Shown piece after piece: positions 52,205 to 62,959 of a stretch of DNA of 64,000 nucleotides. This DNA is from Semisulcospira habei (lineage: Eukaryota; Mollusca; Gastropoda; Semisulcospiridae). Every line of letters starts with the position of its first letter. Within the stretch, counting starts at the first letter, position 1. The notes below the pieces were generated by a model. It had not been told where the DNA came from. It saw nothing but the letters and a program-made list of their open reading frames with translations, and ran no database searches. The position numbers and the translations under genes are program-made. Location: contig BTPG01000004.1 in assembly GCA_036245525.1 (NCBI GenBank), positions 163,003,025 through 163,067,024 of the forward strand. Reading direction: 5' to 3'.

Positions 52205-53330
52205 CTAATGCATAAAGTCTTTCCTTGTGTGAAAAAGCTCAAAACAAGGTGTCACACACAGAGCAACCATGCAGGATGAACACTGGTAGTGTGTCACTTT
52301 CCGCTTGTTCTTCAACTCCTGCTTCCGCACAATCCCCATATGCATGCAAATGGCCAGGAATTTTCTGATGTCATCCCTGGTCACTTTCTTCCATGTGGAG
52401 AAGATGCTCCTGGGTGGCAGGGGTCTCCCTTGCCTTTTCAGTGCAATGCTGGATTCAGCATACTTGTTGGTCTCAGTCTTGATGTGGCCAATGATGTCGT
52501 CCGTCAAAAGTAGCTTGAAAACATCAATGGGTTTGGGGTCATCGCCAAGATCCACATGTAGTCCTGGTACAGCTGTAAAACAAAAAGACCAATGTTAATT
52601 TATCAACAGATGTTTGTGTACACACACCATGCATTCCCACTCCACACACACACACACATACACACACACACACATACACACACACCATGCATTTACACGC
52701 CATGCATGCTCACACACAAACACCATGCATTCACAAGCTATGCATGCATGCATGCACACACACGCACACACACACACACACGTATGTCATACTTTTATTA
52801 TAACTAAGAAATGTAAACATATTTTCCACTGTTACAACATATATAATCTACACACGTGCGCGCACGCCTGTGAAATACACACACAAGACACGCCCACTCA
52901 AGCAACAACAACAATGCAAAGCACATGGCTTCTCACCTGTGTATGCAGGAATGCGAGGAAAGTTATTCAGGTTTCGAACCCAAACGGCACCTTCATCTGC
53001 ATCATCAATGTCTGTCTCCATGTCAAAGGCATTGATGTTGATTTGTTGGACATTCCTGGCGAAATCTTCGTCTTCTGAAGACGATGAGCTGCCATGTTCA
53101 GCCACCATCTCTTCCTCGCCATCCTGATCGTCTTCTTCATAATCTTCTGGCTCAGATTCATAATGCTCGTCTTCCTGGTCCTCCAAATCAGCAAAAAAAT
53201 CGTCTTTACTGTCACTTTCTTCTGACTCATCATGCAAAGGCTCTCCTTCCTCATCAGAACCATCCTGGAGGACTTGCTCAAGTACTTCAGCAATTGGAAT
53301 GCATGGACCACGCCGCCGCAAATTCGCCAT
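52205..53330 (-). CDS. piggyBac transposase remnant: N-terminus and cysteine-rich tail, no catalytic core
   Basis: Exon 1 is 52937-53330 (MANLRRRGPCIPIAEVLEQV, then a long Asp/Glu/Ser-rich region) and exon 2 is 52205-52572. The donor is ACACAG/GTGAGA and the acceptor ttgttttacag; the join keeps frame (PAYTA, VPGLHVDLGDDPKP). Exon 2 has the piggyBac lead-in VFKLLLTDDIIGHIKTETNK, KRQGRPLPPRSIFSTWKKV and RKFLAICMHMGIVRK. It then passes directly to KRKVTHYQCSSCMVALCVTP, CFELFH, the C-terminal cysteine-rich DNA-binding end. The DDE/D core between them is missing. About 254 residues. It cannot catalyse transposition, but could bind element ends. Confidence 0.78.
52625..52792. repeat. CA/CATG-rich simple repeat in the piggyBac intron
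   Basis: Runs of cacaca interrupted by caccatgcat and catgcatgcatg blocks. It lies within the 364-bp intron 52573-52936; open frames read through it are artefacts. Confidence 0.85.
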
Positions 53331-54154
53331 TTTTCGTGCTTGCCCGGTTGTTTTGTCTGAGAGCTTCTGATTCGTTCGTTTTAGTGCATATAAACAAGAA
53401 AAGTAACTCTAAAAATACAGAAATGAATGCTTGACATATTATAGTAGGTTGCTTCCCTTACACCGTACTGCACGTATTGCTAGCTATACTGTCATTGGAA
53501 AACGCATATGTGCGCGCTTCGTACACCACGGTAAACGAGGCCGGGGAACATATGTGCGTGTCCCGTCGGCAACGGAGCTTTGCCCTGCACGCACGTATGC
53601 GCGTTACGGCGTCAAAAGGTTAAACATTTGCTGATAGTCCTAAAAAAGGCTACATTACAGATTAAGAGATAGATCAACCATTTTAGTTCAAGGGTGGTGC
53701 CAGAATAGCTTGGCACCTTAGGTGCCAAGCTATTCTGGCATCACCCTTGAACCATCATAGTCAACTCTTTTCTTGCAATAGTGTATCAGGATGAAAAGGG
53801 TTAAAATGCATACAGCAAAGATTTTCCACACGTCTTAGCTCTGGGTCGATTTGTCAGTAACTGTTCTAGCTGTCTCCTCGCGCTGGGACCATATGGCGTT
53901 GAGGCGCGTCCCCTGGGTGGTGGATAGGGGGTCCCTCGTGAGAGGGGTGCACCGAATGAAATAAGGTGCCGTGAACCAACATGGTCTAAGGGAAGGTGAC
54001 CCCGACAGAAAACCCCTGGTCCTCCTAGTAAGGGGGTTGGGCGTGGGGGTAGCTTCCCCACCCTGCAAAAAAGGAAATAGCTACAAAAACGCCGACGAAA
54101 AGACTAACAGTAATTCCTTTCCTGGAGGAGGAAGGTTCTTCTACTAGAAGACTT

Positions 54155-57100
54155 ATGACGTCCTGTGGTGAAAGCCGGAAGTCTTCGGAAGCCACAGGAC
54201 CGAGCCGCCTCTCTCTATCCAGGGATACAACCATGGGCACATGGAACGTCAAGACCATGTACCAGAGCGGCAAGGCCGCACAGATAGCAGCGGAAATGCA
54301 AAAGTACAACCTTTCCCTGCTAGGTATCGGTGAAGCCAGATGGACGCAGTCTGGCCAGAAAAGGCTGTTAAGTGGGGAGATGATTCTGTATTCAGGTCAT
54401 GAAGAGGAGAATGCCCCCCATACAGAAGGAGTAGCATTCATGCTGTCACCAGTGGCACAGAGAGCGCTGATGGGCTGGGAACCTCTTGGGCCAAGAATCA
54501 TCACAGCAGCTTTTAGAACCAAGAAAAAGCTCAAGCTGAACGTCATCCAGTGTTATGCGCCCACTAATGACAGGGACGAGGAAGAGAAACAAGAGTTCTA
54601 CGACCGACTCCAGAGTGCCTTGGACAAATGTGCGGAGCGAGACATCACCATCGTCATGGGCGATTTTAATGCCAAAATAGGGGAGGACAACACCGGATAC
54701 GAAGAGGTGATGGGGAGACAGGGACTAGGCTCGGAGATGAGTGAGAACGGGGAGAGGTTTGTAGACTTTTGTGCTCTAAACCGACTTGTCATTGGAGGCA
54801 GCATCTTCCCACACAGAAGGATACACAAAGCAACTTGGGTCTCACCTGACCATACAACAGAGAACCAAATAGACCATATCTGCATTAGCAAGAAATTTAG
54901 AAGATCCCTTCAAGATGTTCGAGTGAGGAGAGGAGTAGATGTCGCCTCCGACCACCATCTGCTTACCTTAAGAATGAAGCTCAAGCTAAAGAAAAGCCGC
55001 ACAGAGACAACAAGAAGACAGCGCTATAATGTAGGCCTCCTGAGAGAAACTGGAGTTAGAGAAGAGTTCAAACTGGTGCTGTCCAACCGGTTTCAAGCGC
55101 TACAGGAGCTAGTAATTGAAGAGGAGGCGGCCACCACAGAGCAGCAGTGGAAGGCAGTTAGAGAGGCGCTGAACTCAACCTGCAAAGACACTGTAGGGTT
55201 CAGGAAATACCATCACAAGGACTGGCTGTCGGCACAGACCTTGAAGAAGATAGAAGTGAGGAAGCAGAAGAAAGCAGTTGTCAACAACAGTCGCACGAGA
55301 GCAGCCAAAGTAAGGGCACAGGGGGGAATACTCAGAAGCCAACCGCGAGGTGAAGAGGAGTATCAGGGCAGACAAGAGGGCCTACACAGACAGCCTGGCA
55401 GCAGAGGCAGAAAAGGCAGCAGGCAGCGGCAATATGAAACAGCTCTACGACATTACCAGAAGATTGTCAGGCAAGTATGGCCATACAGAAAGACCAGTAA
55501 AAGACAAAGAAGGCAAGCCTATTGCAGACAGAGCAGACCAACTCGACAGATGGGCCGAGTATTTTGAAGAGTTACTGAACAGACCTAGCCCACCCGACCC
55601 CCCAGACATCCAGCCGGCAGAGACCGACCTACCCATCAGCTGTGACAGACCCAGCCGGGAAGAGATCAGAAGATTGATTGATTGTACATTGCTTAACGTC
55701 CCGACAGCAACAAGGCTTTCTCAGGACGTGCCTGCACTGCTTGTGAAAAAAAAAAATAAACAGAACATTGAATGTATGTCGCCAGCCGGTCAAATACATT
55801 AAATAAACCTAACACATGGGGCCTAAATAAAGCTAAGACCATTTAGCAACACACATCCAATATCAAGAGCTACAGGCAGCGCAGACAGTAGGGAGAGTTT
55901 TAAAAAGGCAAATACAGGTGAATGGACCAAGGGTAGACAGAAACACATGCCCCAGAATAGAGAGAAAAACTCACCCTGTGGGGCTGACCAGGGTGACCCT
56001 GGGAACTAAAAAGTACCTAACCCCACCCAAGTCCCCCAGGGCAGACCCGGGTGGGGGAGAGATCAGAAGAGCAGTGGCATTTTTGAAGAATGGCAAAGCA
56101 TCAGCCCCAGATGGCATCCCAGCGGAGTCTCTGAAAGCAGACCTAGAGACAACAGTGGAGATGCTGTACCCACTGTCTGGAAAGATCTGGGAAGAGGAGG
56201 TGATGCCGGCTGACTGGAAGGAGGGGTACCTAATCAAGCTTCCCAAGAAAGGCGACCTCAGCAAGTGTTCCAACTACAGAGGAATCACCTTGCTGTCAGT
56301 ACCAGGAAAGGTCTTCAACAGGATCATCCTGGAGAGAATGAAGAGCTCCGTTGACCCCCAGCTGAGAGACCAGCAAGCAGGATTCAGGAAGAACCGATCA
56401 TGTACAGACCAGATCGCCACTCTCCGCATCATCGTGGAACAGTCTCTGGAGTGGAGCTCCCCGCTGTACGTCAACTTTGTGGATTATGAGAAAGCATTTG
56501 ACAGTGTGGACCGAGAGACTCTGTGGAAACTCCTACGACACTACGGTGTACCCACAAAGCTCGTCCGCCTGATCAAGAGCAGCTACGATGGCATGACATG
56601 TCGCGTGATCCACGAAGGGCAGTTCACCAGGGAGCTCCAGGTCAGAACTGGTGTCAGGCAGGGATGTCTGCTGTCTCCGTTCCTCTTCCTACTGGCCATA
56701 GACTGGGTCATGAAGATGACCACAGAGCACAGACAAAGTGGAATACAGTGGACACTGTGGACACAGCTTGACGACCTCGATTTTGCAGACGACTTGGCAT
56801 TACTGTCCCACACTCATCAACAAATGCAGGACAAGACCACGAGGCTTGCTGACATCTCGTCCCAAGTGGGCCTCACCATTCACAAACAGAAAACAAAGAC
56901 AATGAGGCTGAACGCAACCAGGGAAGAACCAGTCTTGCTTGCTGGCACCTCGTTGGAGGAGGTGGAGTCCTTCACCTATCTCGGGAGCATCATAGACAAA
57001 AAAGGCGGCACTGATGCAGATGTCAGAGCACGAATAGGTAAAGCCAGAGCAGCCTTTCTCCAGTTGAAAAAAGTGTGGAGTTCCAGAGAGCTGTCACAAC

Positions 57101-57565
57101 ACACCAAAGTCCGGATTTTCAACTCCAATGTAAAAGCAGTTCTCCTATATGGAGCAGAGACTTGGAGATTGACAAAAACCAGTCAACAGAGTACAGACCT
57201 TCATGAACAGTTGCCTTAGAAGAATTTTGAAAATCCACTGGCCAGAGAAGATCAGCAACATCAGACTCTGGGAGAGAACAGAGCAGATAACAGCAGAGAA
57301 TGAAATTGGGCGAAGAAGATGGGGATGGATCGGTCACAGTATGAGAAAGCCAGCTTCCAGTATCACTAGGCAGGCATTGTCATGGAACCCCCAGGGAAAG
57401 AGGAAAAGAGGTAGGCCGAGAAACTCCTGGCGTCGAGACCTCCAAGCAGACATCAAGAGACTGGGAACCACCTGGAGTAGAATCGAAGGAGAAGCACAGG
57501 ACAGGAGTTGCTGGAGGTCTCTCGTCGACGGCCTATACCCGGGTAGGGGTGACAGGCGTACGTAA
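54155..57565 (+). pseudogene. LINE 4 endonuclease-RT ORF, broken by two frameshifts and an insertion
   Basis: Probable start at MGTWNVKTMYQSGKAAQIAA (54233); the frame is open from 54155. The endonuclease has MGDFNAKIGEDNTGYEEVMG and DVASDHHLL. A frameshift lies at a G run near 55321-55326. RT begins SREEIRR and is cut by the short element at 55673; it resumes with [62 protein letters not shown] and FADDLALLSHTHQQ. A 2-bp loss near 57182 shifts the frame before the C-terminal domain (RRRWGWIGHSMRKP and a GKRKRGRPRNSWRRD tail, end 57565). Confidence 0.87.
55673..56057 (-). mobile_element. Short interspersed element, copy 3
   Basis: 385 bp with the same two ends as copies 1 and 2. Perfect 12-bp duplication agagatcagaag (55661-55672, 56058-56069). 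Inserted in the RT region of LINE 4; LINE 3 shows the empty site. Confidence 0.95.
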
Positions 57566-57591
57566 GTAAGTAAGTAAGTTCTAGCTGTCTC

Positions 57592-59100
57592 ACACAGTGA
57601 CAAAATGAATGGTGACATTTTGTGACTTAAGGTGATAGCACTGTTATTTTAAATCCATAAAAATGCTTTAGGAATGACTTCTGTAAATTCCTTAAGGGGC
57701 CCCAGCCCTTCACCAAACAAAATGCCCACCCTGCCCAAGCTCTCCTAACACTCGTTATTACCGTTTAAAGAACATAAATATAGTATTCTTGTGTTTCGGC
57801 AAAATAGTCTCCCTTGTCTGCATCCTTAAAACCAAGTGCATGCTTGAAGGGTTACAAACAACCATGGATTTGGAAAGGCCAGCCATTTCCGCAGCGAACA
57901 GTCAAACTGAGACTGACCTGCACTTGCAGGGTTTGATTATACACCGTCACACAAATTGTAGCCTCATGCCATAACATTTGTTCTTCAAAATCTTTCATGG
58001 TCTTTCGCACTGAGAAAAAAAAAAACATGGGATCAAGTGACATTTTCTTTAGTATTTGTCATCATTCTGGAAAGGATTTCCGCACCCATAACTAAACAGC
58101 CAAGCTCTGCGTTTTTAGATAGCCTGTTCTAAATGACTGTAGTAGGCATTCCTAATATTGTGGGCAGCATTACAATATATACGATATGTATCTTGAAGTT
58201 GTACTGGGATGACATACTCCATTATAATTCATTAATTTACATCATTGGAAATAATTGTAAAATCAGTATGTGGTTACACGCCCGTGCTAGCTTTTTCATA
58301 AAGAATGTAATAGCTTGCCAATTTAGCTAGCCTAAGCCACCAGGAATGCAAAAACAATGGGACAGAATTACGCACTTCCTTTACAAAAATACATGACATT
58401 TTTACAGTGACGCATTAATAACAAAGTAATTGAAAACGTCACTAATAATAGTATGTTACATTATATCAAAGAAAATTGTGAAGGGAAAATCTGTCCCTTG
58501 TGCTTGACAAAAGACACTTCGTTTGGAGTACCACAATTGCATCATGACGTGTCCAGTCTGTGAGTACCATTGCAGATTTTGCTTGTGCCTGTACCCATAC
58601 TCTGAGGTAACTGTAACTCTAACTTCCTTCCTATCCTCTTGAATATATTCATTTCAGGTTTGCGCTTTCTATCTGCAACATTTCAAAGAAACGGAGACAT
58701 TTAAAAGATGACTTAAGTTTGTTTCAGTGGGCTTAGCTGACTGAAAGTTAAAACGTTATGGTTAGAGCTGATAGTAGGTACCGGCAGCCAAAATTTGCAT
58801 CCACACACAGTCATCAGAAAACATAATAGGGTCACAGTGCATAACAAAACAAACAAAACACACAAAAAAAGTAAGTGTCTAGCTTGAAAAATAAGGATTT
58901 TACAAGCCTTTAAACTTTATTGAAAATCCGTAAAATCCGGCCGATCACAAAGTGCCATTTTCAGGGTAACACCAATACAAGAGCACTGGGATGATCAGCT
59001 TTCTAAATATGGTTTTATATAGTTGTATATACATACAACAGCTCCATTTTTTTTCAGGCTTCCCAGTGACTGCTGAATAAAAAGACAAGCAAATGAAAAA
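57592..59100. other. About 1.5 kb without a recognised gene
   Basis: AT-rich DNA between LINE 4 and DIRS D. Only short open stretches, none with recognisable similarity. It could be an ATP13A1 upstream intron; the exons expected before 43395 were not found here. Confidence 0.5.
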
Positions 59101-59380
59101 TTAATTTTTCTCTAAAATGTATTTTTTCGAAAAATACTTACCGATGACATGACTAACTGGAAATAGTCTACTTGCTTACCAATTTTAGCCTAAGACCCAA
59201 AGGGTCCCCCCAGGAGGCTCTCGGGGATCCCTGATAGGGACGAGAGAGCTTTCGGGGATCCCTAACAGGGACGAGAGTAGCCTCCCCTGCCCATCCGGTC
59301 AGGCGCCCGGTGGTGTCTCCTTTAGCCAGTTGTCTACGGAGTTACCAGCGGCAAGCGGGGAGGAGGGAGGGACCTCCGAG
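59101..59380. repeat. Left inverted terminal repeat of DIRS D
   Basis: Layout equal to the ITRs of B and C: cttaccgatgacatgac near the end, a small hairpin gaccc/gggtc (59194-59206) where the others have gttgtg/cacaac, then a duplicated ~37-bp block (ctctcggggatccct near 59219 and ctttcggggatccct near 59248). Confidence 0.8.
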
Positions 59381-59476
59381 TCATGTCATCGGTAAGTATT
59401 TTTCGAAAAAATACATTTTAGAGAAAAATTAATTTGTTTCCTCAAAACACATTACCGATGACATGACTAACTGGAA
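59381..59476. repeat. Internal complementary region of DIRS D
   Basis: tcatgtcatcggtaagtatt, then aaatacattttagagaaaaa, then ttaatttgtttcctcaaaac and attaccgatgacatgacta: fused complements of the two element ends. Confidence 0.87.
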
Positions 59477-59545
59477 GAATGGCAAAGAGGAGGAGGGTGC
59501 CGCACAATCCCTTTTAGAAACCTCTTCAGGGACGAAGACGGCCCG

Positions 59546-60658
59546 TCACTCCTGATCACCCACTCCCGACAATTTTAGCGAAGTGCCGCCTAAGCGCCGA
59601 GGGCGCCTGGAGGGAGTGTTGCGCCGCAGAAGTTGCCCACCAGCGTAAGGTTGTCGCGCTGGACTGTCAGGGCGCGGGAGTAGAAGCGGCAATGGTAGAT
59701 CCGTCCCGCCACCCCACCGCCGCCACAGTGTCCTTAACCACACCGGCGCGGCGAAGGCGAGACATGCGGCCCTAGCGCGCGTTCCATGGGCGCGGATCTT
59801 CAGTGCCCCGGCTCCCTGTGGGGAGAGGTCGCGATAGGCGGACCGGAATACCCAGCGGAGCGAGGAGGAGAACGTTTGGGCTGAGAAGCCGGTTCTGCCA
59901 GCGGTCGGCGGCAAGGGACGAGACCGTCCCCTCCGCACGGACTTGGAGCAGGTAGATACGAAGTGCCTGTCCCGGATCTTGCTGCGGAGTGCCCCGAGGA
60001 ACCGGGTCGTGTAAGCGGCCGAGCGGCGAGGGCCGGAGGCGCTGTCAAGGGAGACCTAGGCTGAGCGAGAAGGAAGGATCCGGGAGTAGCTGCACGGAGC
60101 CATCCACTCGGAACTGCAGGCCGGTGGGGCGAGACGAGGGCGTGTGGAGCTCGCTGACGCGGGGCGCCGTGGCGAGGGCCATCAGGAAGCAGGCCTCCGA
60201 GTCACGTCAGCGAAGCGGGCCAGATGGAGCGGTTTTAACGGTCCGAAGTCAGTCAGGGGAGGACCAGGGAGGTCCCAGCGCGGGCCAAGGGAGAGGAAGA
60301 CCGGACGCTGCACGCCGAAACGCGCCATAAGGTCGGGCAGGTCCTTGCAGGCGCTGGGTCGGGACGGCCGAGGTGACGGTAGGCGTCGGCGATCAAGAGG
60401 GGAAGGAGCTGCCCCAGAGGGGAGCCAACCTTGGTCTTGGACGAGCCAGAGAAGAAGTCCGCGAGCTGAGGAGACGTCAGGCCGACGGTGGAGAGGCGGC
60501 GGGGTCAGAGCACCAGGCACGAAGCACGCCACTTTCCCTCGTAGACACGTCTGGTAGGACTGCGGGCTGAAGCGATAGCGTCCGCTGTCGCACTCGAGAA
60601 GCCTCCAGCAGACAGAGCTTGCCGCACAATCGCCAGGCGTGTAGGAGAAGTCGCTCAC
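59546..60658 (-). pseudogene. DIRS D tyrosine recombinase
   Basis: The minus strand shows FSSSLRWVFRSAYRDLSPQG and KIRAHGTRARAACLAFA, aligning with LRWVIQSAFKELAPE and CIRAHEVRAVSASIAF of DIRS B. The HxxR box is RAHGTRA. The nucleophile region (near 59680) reads RFYSRALTVQ in another frame. Multiple frameshifts. Confidence 0.72.
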
Positions 60659-60659
60659 G

Positions 60660-61600
60660 GCCGGGGTGGAAGAGCGGCTGTCGGCGCTGCTCGAGCATCG
60701 TGCGGGGGGTGGGAAGAGGGAGGGTGAGCCCGTGGCGAGACTGAGAAGGTCGGAAGGCCACGATCCGGTCCGGGAGAACGGCTACCCGGAGAAGGACTGC
60801 GTTGCATCCCCGGAGGCTGAGCAGGACTTGAGGACCAGGACCGCCGGAGGGTAGGTGTAAAGGACCAGAACGTCCCAAGGGTCAAGCGCATCGACTGCCC
60901 AGGCCAGAGGTCGGGAACGGGGAGATGAAGAGGGAAGCCGGAGGGTCCACTTCGTGGCGAAGAGGACAAGGGGGGAGTCCCCCAACGAGCGCAGAACCAG
61001 CGAAGGATGTCCCAGCGTAGGGCGCAATCCGTGTGAAGAAGCTGCCTCCGTCGCAAGAGGTAGTCTGCCAGTACGAACAGGAGACCTGGACTGAGGCGGT
61101 CTGGGAGGGAGAAGTCGCTGTCCGCGCACCAGCGAAGGGGGCGATAGAGGAGGAAGCAGAAGTCGGGAGAGCGGGTTCCTCCTGCGTCTGAAGGCAAGCC
61201 ACGAAGAGGGGTTGTCGGAAGGACGAGGAGGTCCTGTGTCCAAGATCGTATCGCCAAGCGCAGAGGGCCGGCCAACTGCAACCAGTCCCAGCGGGTGGAC
61301 GTGCCGCGAAGTCAGGTTCGCGGGCCAGCGGCCGGCCGACGAGCGGAATTCGGGAGAAGAAGAGCGCCCCAACCGTCGAGACCGGCAATCACGCAGAGAG
61401 AGAGGGGCAGTGGCGAGGTCAGGGGGGATCCGGGAGCCGAGCTAAGAATGTCCGTCCAGCGAAGCCGATGTGGCGCAGCACAGGGGAGATCGGCACCAGG
61501 GTAGAGAGATCGCCGGAGGACAGCCTCCAGAGGCGGAGTACAGAAGACCGAGGGAAGGAGATCAGCCGCTGCACTCATCAGGAGGAGGAGCTGGAGCCGC
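60660..61600 (-). pseudogene. DIRS D RNase H region
   Basis: The minus strand has IAGLDGWGALLLPNSARRP (61312-61400, compare CSGWGALLL in DIRS B), then FATKWTLRLPSSSPRSRPLA and WAVDALDPWDVLVLYTYPP (60782-60970), matching the block that precedes the recombinase in B and C. Broken into several frames. Confidence 0.7.
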
Positions 61601-62400
61601 AGTCAGGAGGGGACCGCCGCGCCCGCAGCCACCCACGGGCTAGAACGGCAAGGACTGGATCCGAGGCTCGTGAAGACGCACCAAGTTGCGGACGGTCACC
61701 AAAACCATTCCCCGGTGAACAGACGGCGAGGGCGAGAGGTCGGACCGTAGGCGCTGACCAGGGCGACCAGGCGAGCAACCGGAGGAGGAGAGCATCCCTG
61801 CCCTACGAGGAGGAACCACCGACTGATACCGCAGAAGCAGGTCGACCAAGGAGGAGAATGGCTGGCGGAAGATCGAAGGTCCCGGGCAACCAAGGCATCC
61901 ACGATCCACGCAAGGACCCAGGGCTGAGGGGAGACCACACCAAGGAGGCCGAGCTGGAAACGGTCCCGTCGACGGCAAGCGAAGACAAAGGCGGGGGCGG
62001 GAGGCATGGGGACGCGTAGAAGCAACGGGTAGGTCCAGGCTGGCGGCGACAACCAAGGGCTGAAGGCGACGCAAAGGGTCCGAGGCGGGGGAGCCGTGCC
62101 GAGCGATGAGCAGCATCGCAACTTCCCAAAGAAGAGCGGAGACCTGCACGCGAAGGGCGAGGGCCTTGGTCCGAAAGGGCGGGAACCCAATCCACAAGGG
62201 TGGCGTCGGGCCCACAGGCCTAGAAGGGTTCCTTCAGAGACTGCCAGGCAGGGCCGACGGGCGCGGGTACCCACAGGAGCACGGTAGAGCTGCGACGTCG
62301 CATCAGGGGAGATGGTCAAGAGGGAGCCAGGCCGCCACGAACGAAGGAAGGCAAGGGGCGGAGGGTTCGAAGCCACGCGGAAGATCCGCTAGAGCTGGGA
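61601..62400 (-). pseudogene. DIRS D reverse transcriptase, degenerate
   Basis: Fragments near 61800-62060 on the minus strand recall the DIRS RT: SLDLPVASTRPHASRP (compare SLDLADAYLHVPIHP), WSPLSPGSLRG and LVDLLLRYQ in place of YLDDLLLRNQ. The catalytic box is not intact in any one frame. Confidence 0.55.
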
Positions 62401-62959
62401 AGGGTTGCCGCAAGCACGGGCGCCGGCGGAACCACCGGAGGCCGCGAGCACGAAGGGAGCGAGAGGCCAGCGAACCGGGGAGCCGAAGGCTAAGACGCCA
62501 GCAGGCCAGAGACGAACGCAGGACGCCGAGTCATCCCCCGGAGAGGGTCGGGGAGACGCCGGAGGCGAAGGGTGCAGGGAGCGGGGAAGAGGATGTCCCG
62601 AGGAGAACGACAGCGCCGCACCAGGCAAAGGTCGACAGGGACCCCGGAGGGAGTCGAGGGGCGGGCGACGACCGTCGGGCGCCGTAACTATCCAGGCGAC
62701 GAGGGCGAGGAAGTCGAACCCCACTGCACTGGGTGTACCTCTAGGGGCACCCAACCACGCGCTAACAGCGCGACGTAGCTTCACTTCGGTGAACAGACGA
62801 GAACCGGTGAAACGTGGAAGGCCGTAGGCGCCAGGGGAAACGGCCCGAAGTCCCGAGGTACACGAAGGCCGATCCAGACGCAGTGCGCGAAGCTCAAGTA
62901 GGGGGCACGAAGCTGGCTGGGGACTCGACGGCGGAGTCAGCGGGTTGGAGGGAGGGGCC
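62401..62959 (-). pseudogene. DIRS D gag-RT transition, very GC-rich
   Basis: Position by analogy with B and C. Minus-strand readings are Pro/Ala/Arg/Ser-rich without a clear conserved block. The assignment is by location only. Confidence 0.35.

Larger units (their letters stand above)
51640..53623 (-). mobile_element. piggyBac-type DNA transposon, internally deleted
   Basis: Flanked by TTAA on both sides (51640-51643, 53620-53623). The inverted ends TTCTTTGACACCGTAGT and CCTTTTGACGCCGTAAC match at 11 of 17 positions. It contains a two-exon minus-strand transposase remnant (52205-53330). The non-coding left part (51644-52200) holds no ORF. A CA-rich tract lies in the intron region. Confidence 0.85.
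51611..53804. mobile_element. Hairpin MITE copy 6, split by a piggyBac element
   Basis: The left end TTAACCCATAATATCCTGAG (51611) and the right end tatcaggatgaaaagggttaa (53804) are inverted. The fold-back core is nearly perfect: ttcaagggtggtgccagaat, agcttggcacct (53687-53718) and its complement (53721-53752). The piggyBac copy sits at an internal TTAA (51640-53623). Confidence 0.8.
53877..57578 (+). mobile_element. LINE 4, same family as LINE 3
   Basis: Full-length APE-RT element starting ctcgcgctgggaccat and ending gtgacaggcgtacg plus (TAAG)n. The perfect 13-bp duplication ttctagctgtctc lies at 53864-53876 and 57579-57591. About 3.31 kb without the short element inserted at 55673-56057. 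It includes ~280 bp of 5' UTR. It differs from LINE 3 by scattered substitutions and a few indels, so the family was recently mobile. Confidence 0.93.

Noticed and set aside
55918..56057. N-terminal extension of the LINE 4 RT ORF beginning MNGPRVDRNTCPRIE
   Set aside because: This is read-through of the inserted short element, not part of the RT.
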